Positions 1-6,178 of a DNA stretch of 6,627 bases are shown piece by piece. The number at the start of each line of letters is the position of its first letter. Within the stretch, counting starts at the first letter, position 1. The DNA lies in contig JAEOST010000267.1 of NCBI GenBank assembly GCA_016840245.1, positions 1 to 6,627 on the forward strand, given 5' to 3'. The notes under the pieces are model-generated. The model made no database searches. It had not been told where the DNA came from and saw nothing but the letters and a program-made list of their open reading frames with translations. A program made the translations under genes and the position numbers. Source of the stretch: Candidatus Thorarchaeota archaeon (GTDB taxonomy: Archaea; Asgardarchaeota; Thorarchaeia; Thorarchaeales; Thorarchaeaceae).

Positions 1-557
1 GCAGTCAACCCAAGAGCCATCCTTGCTGCAACACGGGGTGCAAGATCACGACCATTGCTGGTTGCACCATAGAGCACAACTGCAGGTTTTCGTGGAGCTA
101 TGAGTGAGACCATAGCAATCGTGTAGGCATCAGTGGTGTAGTCCTCGAATATCTTGTCGTCGACAACTAAGACCTTGTCTGCCCCCTGATGAATGAGAGA
201 CTCAGCAAGATGCTCGGTCTCATGACCGATAAGTACAGCGACAACACCTTCACCAAGCTTGTCAGCAAGCTCCCTACCCTTTGTGACTAGTTCGTAAGCA
301 ACACTGCGAAGGCGTCCCTCATGGGTCTCACACCAGACCCAGACATCCTTGTACTCGGCAATAACGGCTTGATCAACTGCCTTGCGCTCGATGTGGATAG
401 CGTCTGCTGGACAGACCTCCTCACAAGAGCCGCACAGGACACACAGGTCCATATCGAACTTGACCTTGTCGTCGTCCTTCTCAATAGCACCAAAGTTACA
501 GACCTTTGGACAGAGCATACAACCAGTGCAAGCATCCCTATCGAATTTCAGCGTCAT
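1..557 (-). CDS. etfA: Electron transfer flavoprotein alpha subunit with N-terminal 2x[4Fe-4S] ferredoxin domain (C-terminus cut by window edge)
   Basis: This is the alpha subunit of an electron transfer flavoprotein, a cytosolic FAD carrier passing electrons between acyl-CoA-type dehydrogenases or similar enzymes and other acceptors. The 185 visible residues begin MTLKFDRDACTGCMLC. Residues 10-20 form a CxxCxxCxxxC motif and residues 39-50 a second one, CxxCxxCxxxCP, so two [4Fe-4S] clusters are expected. From about residue 70 the chain turns into the EtfA N-terminal domain (VWVWCETHEGRLRSVAYEL, later VLYGATSNGRDLAPRVAARM, a typical EtfA stretch). The FAD-binding C-terminal domain lies beyond base 1. 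The ATG at 557-555 is two bases after the etfB stop codon, with a G-rich stretch about 10 bases upstream, so the two genes are one transcript. Ferredoxin-extended EtfA proteins are known, for example in the caffeyl-CoA reductase complex of Acetobacterium. The partner dehydrogenase cannot be told from this window. Confidence 0.93.
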   Translation of the reverse strand, partial: MTLKFDRDACTGCMLCPKVCNFGAIEKDDDKVKFDMDLCVLCGSCEEVCPADAIHIERKAVDQAVIAEYKDVWVWCETHEGRLRSVAYELVTKGRELADKLGEGVVAVLIGHETEHLAESLIHQGADKVLVVDDKIFEDYTTDAYTIAMVSLIAPRKPAVVLYGATSNGRDLAPRVAARMALGLT

Positions 558-559
558 CT

Positions 560-1363
560 CTATATCGCCCCCTTCTTGGCAAGATACTCCACAAGCTGCT
601 TTGCCGCCGCCTTTGGGTCATCTGCCTCTATCTTGATTCCACCCTCTCGCTTGGTTGGGGGGAATACTTTTCGTACTGTTGTGGGTGAGCCGGCAAGGCC
701 TAGTTCATCCACTGGTGTTCCAAGAGCTTCTGCGCTGACCTCTTCCAGTGGCTTCTTCTTAGCCTTCATGATTCCCATGATATTGGGAAGGCGAGGTTCG
801 TTGAGTCCCTTTGTGGCAGTAATCAGGACTGGCATCTTGACCCGTACAACTTCATAGCCCTCATCGGTCTCTCTGTGGACAATGACATGCGTACCATTCT
901 CATCCATCTCGATCTTACGAGCATAGCATACTTGCGGAATGCTAAGAAGTTCAGCAAGCTCAGGACCTACCTGAGCAGTGTCGCCATCAATGGCTTGCTT
1001 GCCACAGATTATCAGGTCGAAGGGCTGCATCTTCTTGATCTGCTGAGCAAGAGTATAGGCTGTGGCCCATGTGTCAGCTCCTGCAAAAGCACGGTCAGTC
1101 ATGTGGACTGCAGAGTCACCGCCCATGGCAAGAGCCTTCCACAGTGCATCCTTTGCCTGTGGAGGTCCCATGGTGATGATTATCACCTCGGACTCTGTAC
1201 CTTCATCTTGGGCTTCTTTGATTTGAATTGCAGCTTCAACAGCAAGCTCATCAAAGGGATTCAGAATGCTGGGTACGCCATCTCGAATCAGCGTGCCGGT
1301 CTCGGGATTGACCTTTACCTCAGCTACTTCTGGTACTTGTTTCACTGGTACAATAATCTTCAT
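560..1363 (-). CDS. etfB: Electron transfer flavoprotein beta subunit
   Basis: This is the beta subunit of the electron transfer flavoprotein, pairing with the EtfA encoded just downstream. At 267 residues it has the normal family length. It starts MKIIVPVKQVPEVAEVKVNP, the usual EtfB opening, and has LNPFDELAVEAA at 34-45 and CGKQAIDGDTAQVGPELAELL at 120-140, the loop that binds the adenine nucleotide (AMP or a second FAD). The EtfB signature region follows at about 163-183 (VHRETDEGYEVVRVKMPVL), then KGLNEPRLPNIMGIMKAKKK at 185-204. It begins with ATG 1363-1361, preceded by GGAG with an 11-base spacer, and has a TATA-like box further upstream. The gap of 85 bases to the preceding gene and the unrelated function suggest that etfBA is its own operon. 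Whether this ETF bifurcates electrons cannot be decided here. Identity is near certain. Confidence 0.97.
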   Translation of the reverse strand: MKIIVPVKQVPEVAEVKVNPETGTLIRDGVPSILNPFDELAVEAAIQIKEAQDEGTESEVIIITMGPPQAKDALWKALAMGGDSAVHMTDRAFAGADTWATAYTLAQQIKKMQPFDLIICGKQAIDGDTAQVGPELAELLSIPQVCYARKIEMDENGTHVIVHRETDEGYEVVRVKMPVLITATKGLNEPRLPNIMGIMKAKKKPLEEVSAEALGTPVDELGLAGSPTTVRKVFPPTKREGGIKIEADDPKAAAKQLVEYLAKKGAI

Positions 1364-1374
1364 TGAATGTGACG

Positions 1375-1378
1375 CTCC
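1375..1378 (-). promoter_or_regulatory. Ribosome binding site of etfB
   Basis: GGAG on the minus strand, 11 bases before the etfB ATG. The same motif and nearly the same spacing occur before the ASST gene (GGAG, 11 bases) and cysC (AGGAG, 10 bases), which makes it credible as the local ribosome binding pattern. Confidence 0.55.
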
Positions 1379-1420
1379 AGAAACGCCGCTTTCTATGGTT
1401 CTCGCTTTGTTTCAAGCCCC

Positions 1421-1427
1421 ATTATAA
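1421..1427 (-). promoter_or_regulatory. Probable archaeal TATA box for the etfBA operon
   Basis: The minus strand reads TTATAAT here, 58-64 bases before the etfB start. An archaeal start site about 25 bases downstream would fall near 1398 and give a leader of about 35 bases containing the GGAG site. It is the clearest AT-rich core element in the 85-base gap between the ASST gene and etfB, and separates the sulfonation genes from the ETF genes. Assignment is by pattern and spacing only. Confidence 0.45.
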
Positions 1428-1448
1428 GGAATACGCACGAGGAAAAGA

Positions 1449-3557
1449 CTAGATGTTTTCCTCTGTGGCTATTCCTCCTCCAAGTTTGCCAGAGCGCTTC
1501 AACCAGATTATCACCGGTATTGCAACAAACACACAAGCCAGTACAATAACTAGTTCGATGATTGGGAATCCACCTGGAGGTAGTCCGTACAGGGTCACTG
1601 TGGTTGTGAGTCCATCCTCATTCTCAATGATCAACTGTAGAAGACTGAGACTCGCTGGGAGATCAATCACTTCTATTCCAATTGTGATGGGTATCCATTG
1701 GGGCGGGAACTGGAATGTGTCCTGATAGACTTCCTGTCCATTGGCGACAATACTGTAACTGCCTGAGCGAAATGCATCCTGCTTTATGGTGTCCCATATA
1801 GTGAAGTCGAGTCTCAGAGTTCCTGCTACAGTGTCCAATGCCTGATTGTTGATAGAAACCACTGGGGCCTCATAGAATCGCTCCACTCGATGTACCCAGT
1901 AGTAGGTGTCATTGACTCCTGGAATCTCAACCTCCCATGCAACTACACCATCAGGAGTGACCTCAGTTATGACCACTGGGTCACGTACATTCAACACTAG
2001 AGCTTTTCCTGCAAAATTACCAAGTGTGTTACCATTTGGTAGTCTATCTGCATCACCACCAGACTCTGGGAAGTAGTATGACTCATTATCGGGACCCCAT
2101 GACCAGACCTCTCTCATAATACCTGCATCCTGATCAATGGTGAACTCAACGAATCGTGAGTCTCCAGTAGAGTGCTCTAGATCCAATATTGTTTGTTTTG
2201 CAGGATTGTAGAGGTCATTGTCGTATGTGATGAACCTGTTAGGGCTAATCTGTTCAAGACTATGGGTGTGATAGAAGATTGTATCCACCTCATCACCTGT
2301 GGCATTCAAAACAGTGAAGTCCCCGTTGCGACCAGCATCCCAGATGACCTGCTTTGTGGTATAGTTGATCTTGAGAACTGTGTCTTGATTACGTACATTG
2401 AGGTAGATTGAATTGTCCTCTTTGTCCCATGCAAAGCTGTTGGCATGCATCCAGTCAACTCCTCCGCGGAAGGTCTCATTGGCTCCAAGAGTGAGATAGC
2501 GAGATGCATTGAATGGAAAGTATATCTCTGGGTCCCATTGCCAGACCAAGGCCCCTGATCGGTTGTACTCTGAAATCCTATCGTAGATTATGTTGTTTCC
2601 TTCCCAAGTTGTTGAGGAGAATGCGTACTCTAGGACCATGAATGTGTCAGTCACAGGGTTGTATTCAAACTCATGATGTCCTGCTGGGACTGAGAGGGTC
2701 TCCACTTCGTCAGTGACGTAGTTCCATAGTTCCATATCACCCTCTTGGCCACCCATGATCACTGTAGTGGAGTTCATGAACTTGTGAACGGTGTGTGATG
2801 ATTCCTCAAGTTGGGCAACAATGTTTCCATTGTAGTCCAAGATGATGACGGACCCTAGACCCACAAAGGATGCATGGTGTTCGCCTATACGTAGCGGATC
2901 AACTTCAATCTCAACCATTGGAAAGAGTGTGAGTCCTCCTGCGTATAGATTAGCCTGATAGTTTGTGATTATGAACTCACGATCAATGTCTGTGGGTGGA
3001 GTGTAGGTGTCCATGATTGTTGCACTGATTGTTGCTGCAACCTGAGCCACAACGAGAACGTCATTGAAGGGTCCAACAAAGCTCAGTTCTCCGGCCTGAT
3101 ATGCTGTTAATGCGGTCTTGTCCTCACGCATTATCGCGATGAAGGTATCAAGGTCAAAGGTAATTGTTATTGATGGGTTACTTGGAGGGTTATCACCTTC
3201 TGCAATGAGAACAGAATCGTCAATGACAATGAACCAGAGATACTCAGTAAGCCCAAAGTCGAATATCACCGTGGAATCCCAGTTCTCAGCATGTTCAAGA
3301 ATGTCAGGTGCGTTGTCAGCAAGATATTGTGCAAAGACTATGAAGGTGGACATGTCATCCCAAGTGAAGCTATAATCCGTTAGTTTCTCCTTTAGGTCGA
3401 GTTTAGCATCAATGATATTCTGAGGTGCATCATCTAGGCTCCAAGGAGTTCCTTTTCCTCCTAATTGGGAGAGAATGTTGGTAACCACAAGTAGTGTGGG
3501 AATAAGAATTATGGTTAGAACCACGACGACAACGAGTATTTTCTTTCTCCGTTCCAT
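1449..3557 (-). CDS. Membrane-anchored SCP2-like/arylsulfotransferase (ASST) fusion protein
   Basis: A 702-residue protein predicted to sit on the outer face of the membrane. Residues 1-6 (MERRKK) are basic and precede a hydrophobic helix at 7-29; a second helix at 664-686 is followed by KRSGK, so both ends should be cytoplasmic and 30-663 external. Residues about 50-183 resemble an SCP2 sterol/lipid-carrier domain: a strand pair around VIFDFG and YLWFIVIDDSVLIAEGD, then SITITFDLDTFIAIM, AYQAGELSFVGPFND and a C-terminal helix. Residues about 200-560 form an arylsulfotransferase beta-propeller: DWMHANSFAWD (H371), NVRNQDTVLKI (R389), YHTHSLEQISPNRFITYDND (H432, likely the sulfated histidine), then RLPNGNTLGNF and EVTPDGVVAWEVE. 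H294/H295 may be the fourth catalytic position. Known ASSTs move sulfate between phenolic esters without PAPS. Residues 561-658 look like a beta-sandwich. The only cysteine is C675 in the second helix, so the disulfide of Escherichia coli ASST is absent. All eight N-x-S/T sequons lie between 262 and 549. The substrate is unknown. The start is ATG 3557, 36 bases after the sulfotransferase stop. Confidence 0.85.
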   Translation of the reverse strand: MERRKKILVVVVVLTIILIPTLLVVTNILSQLGGKGTPWSLDDAPQNIIDAKLDLKEKLTDYSFTWDDMSTFIVFAQYLADNAPDILEHAENWDSTVIFDFGLTEYLWFIVIDDSVLIAEGDNPPSNPSITITFDLDTFIAIMREDKTALTAYQAGELSFVGPFNDVLVVAQVAATISATIMDTYTPPTDIDREFIITNYQANLYAGGLTLFPMVEIEVDPLRIGEHHASFVGLGSVIILDYNGNIVAQLEESSHTVHKFMNSTTVIMGGQEGDMELWNYVTDEVETLSVPAGHHEFEYNPVTDTFMVLEYAFSSTTWEGNNIIYDRISEYNRSGALVWQWDPEIYFPFNASRYLTLGANETFRGGVDWMHANSFAWDKEDNSIYLNVRNQDTVLKINYTTKQVIWDAGRNGDFTVLNATGDEVDTIFYHTHSLEQISPNRFITYDNDLYNPAKQTILDLEHSTGDSRFVEFTIDQDAGIMREVWSWGPDNESYYFPESGGDADRLPNGNTLGNFAGKALVLNVRDPVVITEVTPDGVVAWEVEIPGVNDTYYWVHRVERFYEAPVVSINNQALDTVAGTLRLDFTIWDTIKQDAFRSGSYSIVANGQEVYQDTFQFPPQWIPITIGIEVIDLPASLSLLQLIIENEDGLTTTVTLYGLPPGGFPIIELVIVLACVFVAIPVIIWLKRSGKLGGGIATEENI

Positions 3558-3568
3558 TGTAAAACCAT

Positions 3569-3572
3569 CTCC
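3569..3572 (-). promoter_or_regulatory. Ribosome binding site of the SCP2-ASST gene
   Basis: GGAG on the minus strand with an 11-base spacer to ATG 3557. It supports that ATG over the out-of-frame ATG that directly follows the GGAG. An in-frame TAA-TGA pair at 3596-3591, the end of the sulfotransferase gene, rules out a longer protein. Confidence 0.6.
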
Positions 3573-3593
3573 ATTTTCCTTAGTTCATAATCA

Positions 3594-4730
3594 TTACAGT
3601 GTATATCCAAATTTGCGAGCCGTATCGCCAGTTGCAGCAATGATATCCTCCTGTTCCTTCTCAGAATACTTTGTCCGATAGTAGGAGGGTGCTCGTAGTG
3701 TATCAACGTAGTGATCCTTGACATATGAGAACTTGTCAGCATCAAGCTCTAAGTGAGTGGTAATCTTGTCAATCATCTCAGCAGGCGAGTTACATAGGTC
3801 TTCGTATCTCAAGAGAAGAGTTGCGTCAGCCACCTTTTGGTTACTGTTGAGTTTCTCATGCACATACGAATAAACAGAATCCCAGTAGACAGCCCATCCT
3901 CTAACATAGGTGTCAGGTTTTGACCACAGTTCCCGTATTTTCTCAACCGTTTCATTGCTACCCATGTTAATGCAAAACTTTGCGGATCCAAACTCACGAT
4001 GACCTATTATCTTAGTCCAGTCCAATAACCGAGGATCCTCTCGCTCCATCTCTTGGAATATACCATCCTGCTTTGCTGTTGAGGCAATGTGATTGAATGG
4101 ATTCCGAATCATGAGAATGAATTTCGCACTAGGATAAAGCTTCAATATATACTCCATCCGTGAGACATTGTAGTTGTTCTTTGCCAAGTAACGAGTGGCA
4201 TTTTGATTTGCGAGTAGTTTTCTAAGATGTAAATCATAGAATGACTCGAAGACAGGATGAGCGGCACTCCCATCTAGCAGATTTGATTTACTCTCATCAA
4301 CGACAGCTTCGAAATATTTCTGCCAGAAAATCTCCTCCACAGCCTCAGGGCTATCTCGGGTGACAACCATTCCATCTTTGTGTACTCTCTCAGTAGGTTT
4401 TGTCATTATAGGCAAGTAATTTGCAATCTGTTGAACATAATGAGGCGTGTATGGAAGAACCATGTGCAGATATCTATGTGCAGCCACATCGGGATGTTGA
4501 CTGAGCATCTCTAATACAACTGTGGTTCCAGCTCTAGCCATTCCTGTTATGTAGGTTGGACGGTCAACATGAATATCTTCGATTCTTTTACTCATCATAG
4601 AGGACTCAAGGTTGTGAAGCGTATTGGCAAGAAACGGAAATGACCGCATCATCTTTGCAATGAAGTACATCGGAGTAGGAAACTCAAACTCCTTGTGTTT
4701 GCTGCTGGCGGCGGTTCTTCTGATTCGCAT
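3594..4730 (-). CDS. PAPS-dependent sulfotransferase (Sulfotransfer_3-like)
   Basis: A 378-residue cytosolic enzyme expected to transfer the sulfuryl group from PAPS to an unidentified acceptor, leaving PAP. The 5'-phosphosulfate loop is at 60-76 (YITGMARAGTTVVLEML); the GMARxGTT form is typical of Sulfotransfer_3-type enzymes rather than the YPKSGTT form of classical eukaryotic cytosolic enzymes. The 3'-phosphate-binding segment is at 203-217 (KFILMIRNPFNHIAS), with R209 and S217 in the family's R-x7-S spacing. It is preceded by RYLAKNNYNVSRMEYILKLYP, the usual helix of this family, and followed near the C-terminus by LLLRYEDLCNSP. The length is normal and there is no signal peptide or clear membrane helix. 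ATG 4730 is chosen because a TATA box lies 33-39 bases upstream. It ends with tandem stop codons TAA TGA. The PAP phosphatase gene precedes it and the ASST fusion follows it. The acceptor could be a lipid, glycan or small molecule; the sequence does not say. Confidence 0.88.
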   Translation of the reverse strand: MRIRRTAASSKHKEFEFPTPMYFIAKMMRSFPFLANTLHNLESSMMSKRIEDIHVDRPTYITGMARAGTTVVLEMLSQHPDVAAHRYLHMVLPYTPHYVQQIANYLPIMTKPTERVHKDGMVVTRDSPEAVEEIFWQKYFEAVVDESKSNLLDGSAAHPVFESFYDLHLRKLLANQNATRYLAKNNYNVSRMEYILKLYPSAKFILMIRNPFNHIASTAKQDGIFQEMEREDPRLLDWTKIIGHREFGSAKFCINMGSNETVEKIRELWSKPDTYVRGWAVYWDSVYSYVHEKLNSNQKVADATLLLRYEDLCNSPAEMIDKITTHLELDADKFSYVKDHYVDTLRAPSYYRTKYSEKEQEDIIAATGDTARKFGYTL

Positions 4731-4762
4731 CCTTGTCTCAGGCTTCGCAAAATGAAAACGCG

Positions 4763-4769
4763 TTATAAA
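4763..4769 (-). promoter_or_regulatory. Probable archaeal TATA box for the sulfotransferase and ASST genes
   Basis: The 51-base gap before the sulfotransferase contains TTTATAA on the minus strand, with a second AT-rich TATAAT-like element just upstream (the two read TATAATCTTTATAA together). Counting about 25 bases downstream puts transcription start near 4740, giving a leader of roughly 10 bases or less before ATG 4730. No GGAG precedes this start, which fits an almost leaderless transcript. This would let the two sulfotransferase-type genes be expressed apart from cysC and the phosphatase gene. Prediction by pattern only. Confidence 0.5.
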
Positions 4770-4781
4770 GATTATACCAAT

Positions 4782-5612
4782 TCAGTAATGCCAACCTTGA
4801 GCTGCAAAATTCTCAAAGAAGATATCCTTGGTCTCTTTATCAAAGAAAGCAAGGAACCAAGGAACTCTCCCAAAGCCTTCATCGTAGACTACGGGATTTC
4901 CTTCAATGTCAGTACAGATACCACCAGCCTCCTCAACAATGACTTGTGGTATTCCGAAATCATGAGGACTTGCCAGCCGATACAACAATACCTTCGCTCG
5001 ACCTTCGGCGATTGCGAGCATTCCATGGTGTGCGCCCATTGCATTGAACTCGTCAAGCCCCAATGCCTCTATGATAGGAAGTAGTTTTTCAGATCGTTTC
5101 TGAATGTACGTTTCTGCAGATGGTTTTTGTCGTTGGAATGTAAGTGAATCACCCATTGACGTTCTTACAGATACTCCTGTCCCTCTGTGGGAAACGTATA
5201 CTCGGTCAAGGGCTGGAAAGTGGATTGCACTAGCTACAAATTCACGATTGTCAGAGATTGCTGCCCCAATAGCATAACCATCTTTTCCTTGAGTATATGA
5301 GAGAGTGCCATCAAGGGGATCAAGATGGTAACAGAGTGTGCTCTCATTGTCTCTGAACAATGCAGTCCTAGGCGTTTTCTCCTCTGCATTGAGCGAAACA
5401 TCAGGCATGTGGTCATGCAGAATCGCTAGAGCGACTTCCTGTACAAGATCGTCAGCCACAGTATGAGCAGTTGATGTGGCATCCTCTACACCCGTTGGTA
5501 AATCTGAGTCCTTTGGTATATTCTCAATATAACCACGAAGGGCATTCAGAATGATTCCACCTGGAATCACTGTTTGGAGTAGCACATCTGTGAGATTTTC
5601 CTTCTGCTTCAT
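4782..5612 (-). CDS. Inositol-monophosphatase-superfamily phosphatase, probable 3'(2'),5'-bisphosphate (PAP) phosphatase, CysQ-like
   Basis: A metal-dependent sugar/nucleotide phosphatase fold of 276 residues from the ATG. Numbered from a TTG four codons upstream, the metal-binding motifs are HTVADD at 54-59, AEE at 80-82, DPLDGT at 102-107 (D102 and D105 bind metal) and SPHDFG at 219-224 (D222), followed by the usual EEAGG at 231-235. These identify the inositol-monophosphatase superfamily, which also includes archaeal fructose-1,6-bisphosphatases and CysQ/HAL2 PAP phosphatases. The motifs alone do not choose the substrate. Its place between APS kinase and a PAPS sulfotransferase argues for PAP, the inhibitory by-product of sulfotransfer, converted to AMP and phosphate. 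ATG 5612 is preferred over TTG 5624 because the TTG has no ribosome binding site at the spacing seen in neighbouring genes; the TTG would add four residues. It follows cysC by 41 bases. The superfamily call is secure; PAP as substrate is inferred. Confidence 0.85.
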   Translation of the reverse strand: MKQKENLTDVLLQTVIPGGIILNALRGYIENIPKDSDLPTGVEDATSTAHTVADDLVQEVALAILHDHMPDVSLNAEEKTPRTALFRDNESTLCYHLDPLDGTLSYTQGKDGYAIGAAISDNREFVASAIHFPALDRVYVSHRGTGVSVRTSMGDSLTFQRQKPSAETYIQKRSEKLLPIIEALGLDEFNAMGAHHGMLAIAEGRAKVLLYRLASPHDFGIPQVIVEEAGGICTDIEGNPVVYDEGFGRVPWFLAFFDKETKDIFFENFAAQGWHY

Positions 5613-5653
5613 ACTAAGATCCAATCCACTTTCTGTTGCATGTTACTTTTCAA

Positions 5654-6175
5654 TCAGAGATAGCCCAACTCTTCAGCCTTTTTCAAGATTTTACTTACTG
5701 ATTCCTCAGGGGTTTCTTTGTCTGTTTCAACGACTAGATCTGGTTCAAGTGGCTCTTCGTATGGGTCACTAATTCCTGTGAATTGTTTTATCTCTCCAGC
5801 AATTGCCTTCTTGTACAAGCCCTTTGGATCACGCTCTATGCAGACATCGAGAGGAGCCTTAACAAAGACCTCCATCATGTTGGGAATCTCGCTCTTAGCG
5901 TATGCTCTAGTTTCCCTATAGGGAGAAATTAGAGCTACATTCACTATGACTCCATTGCGTGCTAGTAACTTTGTGCAGAAAATAACACGGTGGTTGTGCT
6001 CATTTCTGTCTTCCTTGGAAAAACCGAGGTCCTTACTGAGACCCTTTCGAATCTCATCACCATCCATGGCTTCAATAAACCTCGTTTCCTTGAAATGTTC
6101 GATCAATTTCTCTGATATTGTTGTCTTTCCAGAGCCTGATAGGCCTGTCAACCAGATACAGAATCCATTCTTCAA
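5654..6175 (-). CDS. cysC: Adenylylsulfate (APS) kinase
   Basis: APS kinase phosphorylates the 3'-OH of adenylylsulfate with ATP to give PAPS, the donor for sulfotransferases. The 173 residues match the usual single-domain length. The P-loop GLSGSGKTT is at 11-19; DGDEIRKGLSKDLGFSKEDR at 38-57 is the APS-binding stretch; ISPYRETR at 83-90 carries the family's conserved serine S84; DPKGLYKKAIAGEIKQFTGI at 116-135 is the lid region, and DPYEEP follows. The usual ENIRR after DR is EHNHR here, keeping R63. The start is a TTG: an in-frame TAA lies two codons upstream, no other start codon precedes the P-loop, and AGGAG sits 10 bases before the TTG. That AGGAG is inside the last codons of the preceding gene, whose stop is only three bases away, so translation is likely coupled. 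No ATP sulfurylase domain is fused. Confidence 0.96.
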   Translation of the reverse strand: MKNGFCIWLTGLSGSGKTTISEKLIEHFKETRFIEAMDGDEIRKGLSKDLGFSKEDRNEHNHRVIFCTKLLARNGVIVNVALISPYRETRAYAKSEIPNMMEVFVKAPLDVCIERDPKGLYKKAIAGEIKQFTGISDPYEEPLEPDLVVETDKETPEESVSKILKKAEELGYL

Positions 6176-6178
6176 TTG

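Noticed and set aside
387..557. Separate ferredoxin gene ahead of etfA
   Set aside because: The ferredoxin motifs and the EtfA domain are in one uninterrupted frame, so this is a domain of EtfA.
321..857. 178-codon plus-strand open frame
   Set aside because: It lies opposite etfA and etfB, whose protein sequences match their families closely; no recognisable protein and no ribosome site, so a shadow frame.
875..1366. 163-codon plus-strand open frame
   Set aside because: Fully antisense to etfB, with no family resemblance.
1438..1448. T-rich stretch just after the ASST stop as a terminator
   Set aside because: Only one run of four T bases broken by C; no stem. Too weak to call, although termination somewhere in this gap is likely.
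3515..3745. Short minus-strand frame overlapping the junction of the sulfotransferase and ASST genes, with an ATG right after GGAG
   Set aside because: It overlaps the well-supported coding frames of both genes, and the GGAG is better spaced for ATG 3557.
4695..5084. Plus-strand open frame spanning the gap between the phosphatase and sulfotransferase genes
   Set aside because: It is antisense to both genes and to the TATA box between them; composition and sequence do not resemble a protein family.
5613..5624. TTG start for the phosphatase gene
   Set aside because: No GGAG-like site at 10-11 bases; the ATG four codons later has a GGAT stretch ahead of it. The difference is only four residues.
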